Of a DNA stretch of 64,000 bases, positions 30,070 through 39,322 are shown piece by piece. This DNA comes from Colwellia sp. PAMC 21821. Its GTDB lineage: Bacteria; Pseudomonadota; Gammaproteobacteria; Enterobacterales; Alteromonadaceae. Each line of letters starts with the position of its first letter. Position 1 is the stretch's first letter. The notes below the pieces were generated by a model. It saw only the letters and a program-made list of their open reading frames with translations, was not told the DNA's origin and did not search any database. The translations under genes and the position numbers were made by a program. The DNA lies in contig NZ_CP014943.1 in the NCBI RefSeq assembly GCF_002077175.1, positions 3,658,001 to 3,722,000 on the forward strand, written 5' to 3'.

Positions 30070-33000
30070 TTAATTGTGTACTTCGCGCCACGATATAATA
30101 CGGTCGTTGCCCCTGTAGACACCAAAAGTAGCGGTGGCATTAGGATTGTTATCATGTAGACCATTATTATCCCAATCAAACTTTAACCAATGATAGCTAT
30201 CATATGACACGCCTATTTGTCCTTGATTACCAGAGCCAGTAGCTTCTAATTCAACGGCCTGAGTTTTACCTGCAATAATATTCCCTGTTCCGCCGACCAC
30301 GCTACTTAGTGCGGGGTCTAAACTAATATTGGTAAGTGAAACTTTACTCGCATCATAAGTAACGCAATTATTATTTGAGGTCACCACAAAGGCCGTACCG
30401 TCGAAATGTTCAATTTGCATAGGTTGCGGTAAATTTGATGTTTCAGAGCCAAAACTATTGTTCAACACCCACCGGCCAAATCTAATGTCAACACCTGTGG
30501 GTGAGGCGGCAATAGTTGTTGTTACATTGACCGAGTCTGTATCTATGATGCTAGCGATAGAGACATCAATATCCGCGGTAAAAGGCGCTACCAAGGCATT
30601 GGCAGAGCGATTATAGAAAAAGTTATCGCTATCAGACAATTGGTAGTGCAGCACACCTTTGGGTAATGGATTATTAGCAGGTACTAGTGTCGTTAAATCA
30701 TTTTGACTTAAGGTGCCTGAATGCATATTAGCCGTTAACGATAGTTTATTAAGTGGATTGGCATCAACACCTATCGCGACTTGGTCCACCGTTGGTGCAG
30801 TAACATTAATATCGGCAACGCTGAGCTTCATATAGTCATTTGCACTAGCCTGACTATCCTCATAATAATTTTGGGTAATATCACCTTGCTTATTGTAAGC
30901 CGTAATGGCAAATACTGGCTTGGTTAAGTATGAAATGGCACCAATACTATCGCTTGCTTGGTCTTTTTGACCACTATAAGCAAACGTTGTACCTGTGTTA
31001 CAAGTTGCAAGAAAATAACCGTCATCGGCGATTGTTTGTTTAAAGTGCTCAGGGATAAAGCGACCAATATTAATGGCCGAAGCAGGTACAATAATACCTA
31101 AATTTCCGTAATTACTGTCTTGAAGGGCTAAATTAAGTAAGCCTACTTCTGAATATTGTGCAGCGGTAAAAGTCGATATGCCGAAAGCAAAGTTAGTCAG
31201 TGTGATATTTTTAAAAATAGGATTAGTGCTACTTATTGCTACAGAGCCTTGGGCATATTGTAAACTAGCATCTGAGCTATCAATTAAAGTAGGGCCCTTT
31301 CTTTCCAGCATTAGTTGAATTTGTCCAGGATTATAGTTTGGCGTAATAACTGCAGGAGTCGCAGCATTGTAGGCTGCTACGGTCAATTCAAAATCCTCAC
31401 CAGCTTTATGCGTTATATTCGCGGTGGCTGACGTACCGTTTAAGTCAGTTGCGCCTGAAGTTGCCGTTACAACAAGTGCTGCTGGGCTAACCCAAAAGGC
31501 ATTACTACTACCAAGCAGTGATATTCCACCTGAATTATAATTAGCATGTAAGCGAATTCTTCCTGCATCGTTATATAAAGGGCTTGGTATTATCGCCGTA
31601 CTGTCTGCCCCAAAGTTCAAGGTTGTACTGGGCGGGGGGCTAATGGTATTGGGGTGCTTCACAATATCATTACCTGAAATACTAAAGCTTAAACCTGTGA
31701 CGCCTCCTGGGTTAATGTTTTCCTGCGACATTTCAATATTTTTATTGCCACTAAATACGCCAGTACATACGCCATTATCACCCTGTACAGCTTGTATTTT
31801 TAGGGTGTCACCAAATACGACACCTGCCGTTTGATTAGGTAAAATGGTGCTATTGCCATAGATAAATCTAAAGCCTGAATCACTAAATGCCATATCACAA
31901 CTATTATCACTGCTGTCGTCACACACTAAAGGGCCACTTGGAGTAACTGAGGAATTGGCTATTGAAAAGAGCAATGTTTCAATGTCCGTATGATTAAAAT
32001 TAACGGTGGTACTACCGGTAAAGGTTGTATTGATAGTTTTAGTGAGTGCACCAACAGCGAGAAAATCTACGTTAACGGGTTCAATTGCTAAACTTGAACA
32101 ACTTTCATCAGCACAGGCTTTAATAATTACAGCCTCACTCTCACAGGTTAATCCTTGGTCGTCATGAACAATTTCAAAATGATCTATAACAGGTAGAGCA
32201 CAAGTATGGGTTTCAGCCATAAGCGTTGCTACTTCGTTGGTGGTTAAAGGTTTGTTGTAGACGCGTACCTCGTCTATTAATCCGTGAAACTCATAAGTAG
32301 AATTTATTGTCCAGCCGCCTATACGCAGTTCACTGTTCACATAGGCTTGGCTATTATTTGGTGTATTGCGACGCTGAGTAAGTACTTGCTCTACACCATC
32401 AATATGTATTCGATTATTAGTTACGCTACCGTTGGTAAACTCTACTGCGATATGATGCCAGCCATTAGCTAATCCGTCACTCGACATGCCATACAGATCA
32501 CCCTGTCCGGTGTTGAATCCGATTGAGCCTTGGTAAATCCAGATAGAGTGAACGTTCCAACCTATGGGCATTACACTGTCAGTACCATCCCAGTTCATCC
32601 AGAAGGTAACTGTGGTTTTTACACCATTGGTGGTGGCATCTAATGGTAATCCTGTTGCTTGAATAGAACCATCATTTTGATTAGCGTAACCACAAGTGCC
32701 TGGATTACCTGATATAGCTGGTAAGCTCGTGTTAGGCGTAGAATTATTATTAACCTGTGCATGATGGCCATTGCCTGAGCTGTCAAGAATTTCACCAGCT
32801 GTGCCGTTCCAAAGCGTTTCCTCAAAACGGTATTCTGCTATTTCGTATGCCGATAAATCTAACGGTGAACAAAAGCCATTATAATTAGCCGTGTTAATGC
32901 TATAAGGTGCATAAGTAATTGTGACCCTTTCTGCTAACTTAATTTCATCAGCATTAATGGCACCTTCCAAAATACTGTCTTCTGCTACTTCAACTTTCTT

Positions 33001-33723
33001 CTCGCCATAAATAAAGCCATTAAATTGAGAGCGTTTACCTAATTTGACATCATCATAGGCAATTATTACTAACTGATCTGGTGTTCCATTAACATTAATA
33101 TTTATATCTTCTTCATTCAAATCAGCTTTTTTAACAATTAACGTTACTTTGTCGTTACCGTTAATAATAATATTGGTTCTTTCGCCAATATTAAAATCTT
33201 CAATCCAATACACACCTTGTTCAAAGATAAAATTAGTGTCGGTATCATCATCTATTTTTCCAGTATCATCTGACTTTAATGTTTTAATAAACGTGTCTTG
33301 GTTGGTATTGGTAAAATGCACCGTACCTTGCTTTTTTATTTCAATTTTATCATACGAGCCTTGCGACAAATAAAGCGTGGTTTCTTCATTGATTTTAAAA
33401 TCTTGGTCTGATGTAGATTGTGGCAACTCCGGTAATATAAATGCCTCCGCTCTGTTGGTTGAGTCTATGCATTTTTGAGAAATACAGCTCGGATCACTAT
33501 CAATTGTTTCATCTTTAGCAATTTTAATATCTAGAGTGCCGTTTGTTCCGAACAAATCAACATCGACTTTTAATTCAGTTTTACCAGCAATTATCGTAGA
33601 CGATAATACGGTTGGAAAGACATCCAGACAAATAGGTACCATGGCGTTGGCAGAGACTGAAAAGAGTAGAAAAATAGCCACTAGGTTGAGGTTTTGTAAG
33701 CGTCTTTTTATCATACTTTTCAT
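30070..33723 (-). CDS. mshQ: MshQ-like surface protein (DUF6701, LamG domain)
   Basis: A very large (1217-residue) exported protein similar to MshQ of the mannose-sensitive haemagglutinin pilus loci. A signal peptide (LVAIFLLFSVSANA) comes first. A parallel-beta stretch follows (residues about 150-270, DKVTLIVKKADLNEEDININVNG and FNGFIYGEKKVEV). Next is a LamG/concanavalin-like domain (about 290-470: YEIAEYRFEETLWNG, IWIYQGSIGFNTG, GLIDEVRVYNKPLTTNEVATL). The long C-terminal part ending in GNDRIISWREVHN is typical of DUF6701/MshQ. Many cysteines suggest disulfides. No other msh gene is in the window, so this is an orphan copy, presumably an adhesin-like or pilus-associated surface protein. 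The 375 bp after its stop contain no gene I can support. Confidence 0.85.
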   Translation of the reverse strand: MKSMIKRRLQNLNLVAIFLLFSVSANAMVPICLDVFPTVLSSTIIAGKTELKVDVDLFGTNGTLDIKIAKDETIDSDPSCISQKCIDSTNRAEAFILPELPQSTSDQDFKINEETTLYLSQGSYDKIEIKKQGTVHFTNTNQDTFIKTLKSDDTGKIDDDTDTNFIFEQGVYWIEDFNIGERTNIIINGNDKVTLIVKKADLNEEDININVNGTPDQLVIIAYDDVKLGKRSQFNGFIYGEKKVEVAEDSILEGAINADEIKLAERVTITYAPYSINTANYNGFCSPLDLSAYEIAEYRFEETLWNGTAGEILDSSGNGHHAQVNNNSTPNTSLPAISGNPGTCGYANQNDGSIQATGLPLDATTNGVKTTVTFWMNWDGTDSVMPIGWNVHSIWIYQGSIGFNTGQGDLYGMSSDGLANGWHHIAVEFTNGSVTNNRIHIDGVEQVLTQRRNTPNNSQAYVNSELRIGGWTINSTYEFHGLIDEVRVYNKPLTTNEVATLMAETHTCALPVIDHFEIVHDDQGLTCESEAVIIKACADESCSSLAIEPVNVDFLAVGALTKTINTTFTGSTTVNFNHTDIETLLFSIANSSVTPSGPLVCDDSSDNSCDMAFSDSGFRFIYGNSTILPNQTAGVVFGDTLKIQAVQGDNGVCTGVFSGNKNIEMSQENINPGGVTGLSFSISGNDIVKHPNTISPPPSTTLNFGADSTAIIPSPLYNDAGRIRLHANYNSGGISLLGSSNAFWVSPAALVVTATSGATDLNGTSATANITHKAGEDFELTVAAYNAATPAVITPNYNPGQIQLMLERKGPTLIDSSDASLQYAQGSVAISSTNPIFKNITLTNFAFGISTFTAAQYSEVGLLNLALQDSNYGNLGIIVPASAINIGRFIPEHFKQTIADDGYFLATCNTGTTFAYSGQKDQASDSIGAISYLTKPVFAITAYNKQGDITQNYYEDSQASANDYMKLSVADINVTAPTVDQVAIGVDANPLNKLSLTANMHSGTLSQNDLTTLVPANNPLPKGVLHYQLSDSDNFFYNRSANALVAPFTADIDVSIASIIDTDSVNVTTTIAASPTGVDIRFGRWVLNNSFGSETSNLPQPMQIEHFDGTAFVVTSNNNCVTYDASKVSLTNISLDPALSSVVGGTGNIIAGKTQAVELEATGSGNQGQIGVSYDSYHWLKFDWDNNGLHDNNPNATATFGVYRGNDRIISWREVHN

Positions 33724-33959
33724 TAATTAATTCTCTTGCCTTGGATAATATAAAAACAGCGAGTAGCCTCGTAGCAGAAGTGCTTAGGCTATTACAGTTG
33801 GTTATCAGTTTTTACTATAGCGTATAAACTGATGACAGGAAAATAGTGGTATTAATAGTCAACTGAAGGTCAGCATTAATTTGTGACAGATATAAGTGCA
33901 ATACTAACGTCATTTGAGTTCATTTGATATGTTGAACATCAACGTAAAGGGTATAAATA

Positions 33960-34025
33960 TATTGTTATTTTGAATTAATATGTTGTTATTTTACATTGAT
34001 AAGTTGTTACTTTGAATTGATAAGT
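33960..34025. repeat. Imperfect tandem repeats upstream of mshQ
   Basis: Three AT-rich copies of about 22 bp, of the form (T/G)TTGTTATTTTGAATTGATAA with a few changes, in the 598-bp gap between mshQ and the YegD-type gene. Confidence 0.6.
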
Positions 34026-34176
34026 TAACGTCATTGTTAATTTAAGGTGAGAAAAGTTACTACTTAACTGAGTAAATTTAAAGCGTCATAGTGACTCAAT
34101 ATCGAATTCATATGAATGGTATTATAAGTAACGAGCCATAGTGCGAAAGTTAGGGGATTTCACAAGCCAAAATGCT

Positions 34177-34213
34177 GCTAACAATATGGCTAACAATATG
34201 GCTAAACAATATG
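34177..34213. repeat. Three tandem GCTAACAATATG units
   Basis: Two perfect 12-bp units followed by a 13-bp unit with an extra A, in the same non-coding gap upstream of mshQ and downstream of the YegD-type gene. Confidence 0.75.
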
Positions 34214-34238
34214 GCTATATTAGACTGTTGTTATAGTA

Positions 34239-34314
34239 ACTGACTTTATATTCTAAGCTGAGAGTCAGGTAATTAAAATTAGCCGTGAATTATTTAATTA
34301 CCTTTAAAGTCAGT
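34239..34314. terminator. Nested double hairpin after the YegD-type gene
   Basis: An outer stem ACTGACTTTA/TAAAGTCAGT (34239-34248, 34305-34314) encloses an inner stem GGTAATTAAA/TTTAATTACC (34268-34277, 34293-34302). It lies just beyond the stop at 34322. No long T run, so termination is only one possible role. Confidence 0.4.
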
Positions 34315-34321
34315 TTTGTAA

Positions 34322-35679
34322 TTATGAGTAAATAGTTTTAGCCCAACGCGTAAGCCCAGCGGTAACACTACCAAAATGGTCACCAATGACAATAGGGGTA
34401 TCTTGGAATTGCTGCTGCAAAAATTGGTTTAATACCGGAGATTTAGCGGTACCGCCAGTGACAAATACTACATCTGGCTGACAGTTTGCCTGCAAAATCG
34501 CATCTTTCATTAGTACGGCGATAGCATTCAACTCTCTTTTACATGCCGTGGCAAAGCCATTCCTATCAAGATCTACGGTGAGCCCGTCATCGATATCAGA
34601 TAAGTCTATTTGTTGTGCAGTTTGCTCGGTTAAGGCAATCTTAGTTTGCTCTGCAGCATTCACCACGCGGTAACTTAGTTTTTGCTGTTGAACTGTTAAT
34701 AACCGTGTTAACAAGTCTGGCTGCTCGGCATCACGAATAAGCTGCTCTAAATAACGGCCATTAGCCGAACTGTAAAACTCAGTTTGATGGTTAATATTAT
34801 TAATAGCCATTGCTTGCCAGAAACTATTACTTGGCATAGGTTTGCCTGTTTTTAACAAACTATTTAAACCAAAACTGGGCATAATACCTTTAAGCGCAAA
34901 AGCAATATCAAAGTCATTACCGCCAACACGTTCACCACTGTGGCTCAATAAATCACGCGTTCTATCGGCTAATACTGCTTGTTTTGGCCCCATTAATAAC
35001 ATTGAGCAATCTGTGGTACCACCGCCAATATCGACCACTAAAACCTTGGTTTCTTCAGTAAGGCTAGCTTCATATTCAAAACCTGCTGCAACCGGTTCAA
35101 ATTGAAATTCCACATCTTTAAAGCCAACACGCTTTGCGGCATTCGTTAATAGGTTTATTGCTTGTTGGTTACTTTCTTCGCCGCGAAGGCCTTGAAAGTT
35201 AATCGGGCGTCCAATAACCGTTTGGCTTACACTTCTGCCAAGTGCTGCTTCGGTGAGGCTTTTTACGTTACTCATCATGGCAGCAACAATATCTTCAAAT
35301 AACTCCATTTGTTGCGGCAATAAACCACTGGCACCAAGAAATGACTTTGGTGATTTTATGTAATAGCCTTCATCGGGTTCTTGCAAATAGTTATTTAATG
35401 CTTGTTGGCCAAACGATAATTCAGTTGGGTAACCGTCTAAAGTAAGCTCTCGTAAGGAATTTTGTCCTTTTTGTAGCTGCCATTGACGTTGCTGTTGAAA
35501 GTTTTTTTGTTCGGGTAAACTCAAGCGCTTTTGTAGCCAATTAACGATCACGTCACGACTGGGGCATACAAAGTTGACGATATATATCGACCATGATCGC
35601 CTAAAGATAATAGTTTTGGCGTATTGTTTTCCATAACGCCGACAGCACAATTTGAGGTGCCGTAGTCAAATCCGATCAT
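34322..35679 (-). pseudogene. YegD-type Hsp70 family protein, frameshifted near the N-terminus
   Basis: A DnaK-like ATPase without a peptide-binding domain, similar to E. coli YegD (about 450 residues), role unknown. The true start is ATG 35679, MIGFDYGTSNCAVGVMENNTPKLL, the phosphate-1 loop of the actin/Hsp70 fold. That frame reaches STLYAPVVT-stop. The rest (PSRDVIVNWLQKRLSLPEQ onward, including VLVVDIGGGTTDCSMLLMG and VVFVTGGTAKSPVLNQFL) is in another frame. One extra G in the plus-strand run 35561-35564 restores YAPSRDVIVNWL. The ATG at 35650 is an artefact of the shifted frame. The 316 bp upstream to rnhA hold only the rnhA terminator. Confidence 0.85.
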
Positions 35680-35928
35680 GTTGAAGTCCAAAGATAAAAT
35701 GGCCGCGTAGAATACTGGTATATTACACAGTAGGCAAGGGTTTTCAGGTTGTTCGGTGACAAAGTTTACGATTAAATTTCTTCCCCGTTAAGCTACAATT
35801 CATTTGTTTCAACATAACACTCAATGAGTACTTCGATAAAGAACTCACTTTAGAACAGGATTTTGGGATACTTATTGTTTTAACTTTTAGTCAGTGTAGA
35901 TTCTTTGGCGGGGTATTTTCTGGTAGAT

Positions 35929-35969
35929 AATAAGAAAAAAGACAGTAATGAACTGTCATTTTTCTTATT
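35929..35969. terminator. Intrinsic terminator of lgt-rnhA
   Basis: AATAAGAAAAAA-GACAGT-AATGA-ACTGTC-ATTTTTCTTATT: a long A/T-flanked hairpin just beyond the rnhA stop on the minus strand. Confidence 0.85.
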
Positions 35970-35995
35970 ATTCTGGAGCCTATATAAGCAATAAA

Positions 35996-36790
35996 TTAGC
36001 CTGAGGCCATTGCCAATATAGTCTTAATATCTAATGTTTCTTGGTATTGAACAAAACCTTTTGTGCATTTAACCCGAGCTAACACGGCCATTCTATCGGA
36101 AAGCTCGTTACCTTCGATATTGGCGTGACCTTTGACATGACTAATAATTAAATTAGTTTTTAGCGCTTGGTAGAGGGTAAAACATTGTTTGATGATCTCA
36201 AGGTTTTTAATTTCTTCACCTTTGCCACGTGTCCAGCCTTTTGCCTGCCAACCTTTTGCCCATTTAGTGATGCAGTCGATTGAATATTTAGAATCAGAAA
36301 GTACTTGAACTGTTTTGCCTTGTTTAATGTGATCTTGTGCGTAATTAAAGGCGGCAAGTAAGCCATTAAGCTCAGCAGTATTATTAGTGCCCATTGGCTC
36401 ATATAAACCGTACCACAGCTCAATTAATTGCTGCTGTTGATATACCGCCATGCCCGTGCCTGATTTTCCAGGGTTTGGAGAACAAGCACCGTCACAATAA
36501 ATATTGATATCAGCAGTTTTCCCCGATGTTGAGCTATTACTCGTACCGGTAGTATCAGCTTTAACGTAGGCGGCAGTAGCAACAGGTTTAGCGCCGCTAC
36601 TTTTACTCATCGAGCGTTTTGTTAAGGCCTTAGTGTAAGTTGATTGGAATGCCGCATCAGCTTCTGCTTTTGATGGAAACCCCATATATTGCGCATCTGC
36701 ACGTCCTTGAGTGTGACTTTTAACATCATTCCACTGTTCAAATACACCGGTTTTTGCGCCTTTCCATACCACGTAATATTTTTTACTCAT
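35996..36790 (-). CDS. rnhA: Ribonuclease H with N-terminal viroplasmin (RNase H1-type) domain
   Basis: Degrades RNA in RNA:DNA hybrids. From ATG 36790, MSKKYYVVWKGAKTGVFEQWNDVKSHTQG is a caulimovirus VI/viroplasmin hybrid-binding domain, as in eukaryotic RNase H1. A low-complexity Ser/Thr/Ala linker (about residues 60-90) follows, then the RNase H catalytic domain. The catalytic acids are visible in IYCDGACSPNPG, NNTAELNGLL, VLSDSKYSI and GNELSDRMA. The longer frame to 36835 adds 15 residues without a ribosome site. It is 264 residues. It follows lgt by 79 bp and ends at a strong terminator. Confidence 0.93.
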   Translation of the reverse strand: MSKKYYVVWKGAKTGVFEQWNDVKSHTQGRADAQYMGFPSKAEADAAFQSTYTKALTKRSMSKSSGAKPVATAAYVKADTTGTSNSSTSGKTADINIYCDGACSPNPGKSGTGMAVYQQQQLIELWYGLYEPMGTNNTAELNGLLAAFNYAQDHIKQGKTVQVLSDSKYSIDCITKWAKGWQAKGWTRGKGEEIKNLEIIKQCFTLYQALKTNLIISHVKGHANIEGNELSDRMAVLARVKCTKGFVQYQETLDIKTILAMASG

Positions 36791-36869
36791 AAATTTTGAC
36801 CATACTTTATTATTTATAATTGTGTTTATACCCAAACTTATTGAGGGGTTTGGGTACCAGTGAAAATCG

Positions 36870-37664
36870 TTAAGCTTGTTTTATTTTTTGGTTACTTTTT
36901 ATTGACCAAATAACTAATACAACACCGGCGATAAAAAACGGAATACTCAACATTTGGCCTGCAGTCAGCGCAATATCGGCAGTGTAAGCGGCTTGTTTTT
37001 CTTTTAACATTTCAATCAGAAAACGCGCGGTAAAAATTAAGATTAAAAATATGCCTAAAACAGAGCCTTGTGGTGTTTGGGCTTTTTTCTGTTTATAGAA
37101 AACCATCAATATAAAAAATATAGCTAAATAAGCAAAGGCTTCATACAGTTGTGAAGGGTGGCGAGCAACGTTATCAATGCGCGCGAAAATTACTGCCCAA
37201 GGCACATTACTCGCGGTGCCTAATATTTCAGAGTTGACGAAGTTGGCGCTGCGGACAAAAAAGCCAAATAAAGCCGTACATATCGCGAGTCTGTCGAGTA
37301 ACCATAGAAAGTTCATGCTATGTTTTCGACTATATATGCCAGCAGCAATAATCGCACCAAGACCACCACCATGGCTAGCCAATCCGCCTTCCCAAATGGC
37401 GAGTATTTTCATCGGGTTGGCAAAGTAATAACCCGGCTCGTAAAAGAAGCAATGCCCTAAACGTGCGCCGACAATCACACCGATAACAATGTAAACCAGT
37501 AAGTTATCTAACGCAGTTAAGTCTTGCTTTTCGGTTTGAAATATCCATTTCATTACTTGCAAGCCAGATAAAATAGCAGCAGCGAATAACACGCCATACC
37601 AATGTATAGTCAGTGGTCCAATGGAGAAAAATACGGGATCCAGATCCCAAACTAAATGTTGCAA
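36870..37664 (-). CDS. lgt: Prolipoprotein diacylglyceryl transferase
   Basis: Inner-membrane enzyme that attaches diacylglycerol to the lipobox cysteine of prolipoproteins, the first step of lipoprotein maturation. It has seven hydrophobic segments, with VGARLGHCFFYEPGYY, the SHGGGLGAIIAAG signature and FVRSANFVNSEILG. I favour TTG 37664 (LQHLVWDLDPVFFSIGPLTIHWYG), with AAGG eight bases upstream, because it gives the usual N-terminus. The ATG at 37727 would add 21 atypical residues. The upstream gap to 38179 (about 515 bp) contains only AT-rich sequence with no feature I can name. Confidence 0.94.
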   Translation of the reverse strand: MQHLVWDLDPVFFSIGPLTIHWYGVLFAAAILSGLQVMKWIFQTEKQDLTALDNLLVYIVIGVIVGARLGHCFFYEPGYYFANPMKILAIWEGGLASHGGGLGAIIAAGIYSRKHSMNFLWLLDRLAICTALFGFFVRSANFVNSEILGTASNVPWAVIFARIDNVARHPSQLYEAFAYLAIFFILMVFYKQKKAQTPQGSVLGIFLILIFTARFLIEMLKEKQAAYTADIALTAGQMLSIPFFIAGVVLVIWSIKSNQKIKQA

Positions 37665-38179
37665 AGCGTAACCCTTAATATTGCTAATGTTGAATAATGT
37701 GAAGTGCCTCTTCTGATAGGCCGGCACATATTTTTCGATATTCTATCAAGCTCCTTGTTGCTGTGGTGAATTAATTTGTGCCAAAGCGTTAATGACTGCT
37801 GTGGGTTGTTAAATTTTGCTTGAAACTTGTGCAAACGATTTAATGAAACTGGACTTACACGACTAACGTTTCTCTTTGTTTGTTGGAAGGTGCTTATGCT
37901 TTTTTAATACTCCTTGTCTAAGTTAAGTCACTTTATTCACCAACAGGAATTCAACACTAACTTAATACGTCACTTTAATATTCACTATTTTTATAGTAAT
38001 TAACTGTGCTGATTACTGAATTTGATGCTTTACTTAAACTGTAAATGGACTTATCCAAAATTAAATTACGTCTTAGATGATAAATGATTGTTATAGAAGG
38101 TGAAAATCATTAAACACGCTGGGCAATTGAGTGTTTTATAGCAATATCATTAATCAGTTGTAGTAAGGAGTACTACGTT

Positions 38180-38644
38180 ATGGAAGGGATGATGACGATT
38201 GAATCAAAAATTGATATTTTTGAAATAGATCAGCCACCGATTAGTTGTAAGCTTACCATTGCTGCTGAACAGCAAGTAGTAAATGGTATTTTTGTTGATT
38301 TTATATTATTTAATCACAGTGAGGGCGACTTATCTGTGTTGACTTGGCATACACCATTAGAAGGGTTTTATTCAAAACTTTTTATTATTACTGATCAATA
38401 TAATGAGCAAGTGGCCTATCAAGGACCTATGATTAAACGCGCGAATCCGAGTGCTGCAGATTATCAATTGATCAGGGCCAACGGTAATGTTGCCACCTTA
38501 CTAGACTTAAGTTTAGTGTATGATTTAATTCCAGGTGATTATAAATTACAGCTGAACAAGAAAACCCTGCAAGTTATTGAAAATGAGATGCCATTTTGTA
38601 TTTGTCAGTGCGAAATAGACACGATAAATTTTAGCGTTAATTAG
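38180..38644 (+). CDS. Small protein resembling the propeptide of M35 deuterolysin-type proteases
   Basis: A 154-residue protein without signal peptide or membrane helix; AAGGAG lies 9 bases before the ATG. The segment SVLTWHTPLEGFYSKLFIITDQYNEQVAYQGPMIKRANPSAADYQLI resembles the Ig-like pro-domain of M35 metalloendopeptidases (pattern WxTPLEG, PYQGPxxKRxxPxxxDYxxL, then a DLxxxYDLxxPGxY stretch). The HExxH protease domain is absent. It could be a stand-alone pro-domain, an inhibitor, or an unrelated beta-sandwich protein. The product may be cytoplasmic because no export signal is seen. Transcribed alone with its own terminator. Confidence 0.6.
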   Translation: MEGMMTIESKIDIFEIDQPPISCKLTIAAEQQVVNGIFVDFILFNHSEGDLSVLTWHTPLEGFYSKLFIITDQYNEQVAYQGPMIKRANPSAADYQLIRANGNVATLLDLSLVYDLIPGDYKLQLNKKTLQVIENEMPFCICQCEIDTINFSVN

Positions 38645-38682
38645 CTGAAGGTTAAGTAATATTAGGCGTTAATTTTATATAA

Positions 38683-38714
38683 AAAAAGCTTATTGCATTG
38701 CAATAAGCTTTTTA
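38683..38714. terminator. Intrinsic terminator after the M35-propeptide-like gene
   Basis: AAAAAGCTTATTGCA facing TGCAATAAGCTTTTT gives a 15-bp perfect stem with A and T flanks 38 bp after the stop. Confidence 0.88.
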
Positions 38715-38978
38715 GTTTCAAGGGTAATATATCCACATCATATTATTATTTCTCTATGGATTAGAGCAAATTCAGTCAGCAATTTATTTTATTTCATTAA
38801 GCTAATTATTTGGATGCGCTTGTCGTCTTTAATTAGTGGTGTGAGGGGATGGTGCTTGTATATAAAGTAGGGTACTAATATTTGTCACGATTTATGTTTT
38901 AAGTCGTCAAAGTAGTTATATATCTATCACTTTAACTACAAAACAGTAATGAGTGTTTTGCAAAATATGCCATTTGTT

Positions 38979-38990
38979 ACATACGTATTC
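38979..38990. promoter_or_regulatory. ATACGTAT palindrome upstream of the TonB receptor, site 1
   Basis: ACATACGTATTC, centred on a CG step as in LacI-family operators. Same core as the sites at 63201 and 63240 next to the LacI-type gene. It lies in a 608-bp non-coding leader (38715-39322) of the receptor gene. Confidence 0.55.
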
Positions 38991-39176
38991 AACGCTGTTT
39001 TTAAATGAAAAATATTAAGTAATCTGCTAGTTATTATTTTGAATTTTGTTTGTTTGTTTATTTATTTAACTTACTGATACCAATATATTAAATATCGATT
39101 GTGTCGATTTTTATTTTACGATTAATTCTTTGGTGGCTGTTTTTAGCTTCTCTGTAGGTTTTTAAGCTGACGTTAT

Positions 39177-39188
39177 GAATACGTATGC
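39177..39188. promoter_or_regulatory. ATACGTAT palindrome upstream of the TonB receptor, site 2
   Basis: GAATACGTATGC, 135 bp before the receptor ATG; nearly the reverse complement of site 1 at 38979. Likely operator for a LacI-type regulator, by analogy with the pair in the glgP/lacI region. Confidence 0.55.
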
Positions 39189-39322
39189 AGATAGTATTCA
39201 TCATCAAGCCTCCACTCTATATTAGAATTGTCTGCAAAACTAAGCAGAAAATACAAATTATCGACATCAGCGTCGGATCGCTGAATAATAATTAAAGCAT
39301 GGATGTATAGGGGAGTTCACCA

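Noticed and set aside
29916..30179. Minus-strand 87-residue reading frame overlapping the end of mshQ
   Set aside because: It overlaps the well-supported mshQ frame, has no ribosome site and no recognisable domain. Treated as chance.
37652..37834. 60-residue minus-strand frame upstream of lgt
   Set aside because: It overlaps the lgt start in another frame, shows no start signal and no homology-like pattern.
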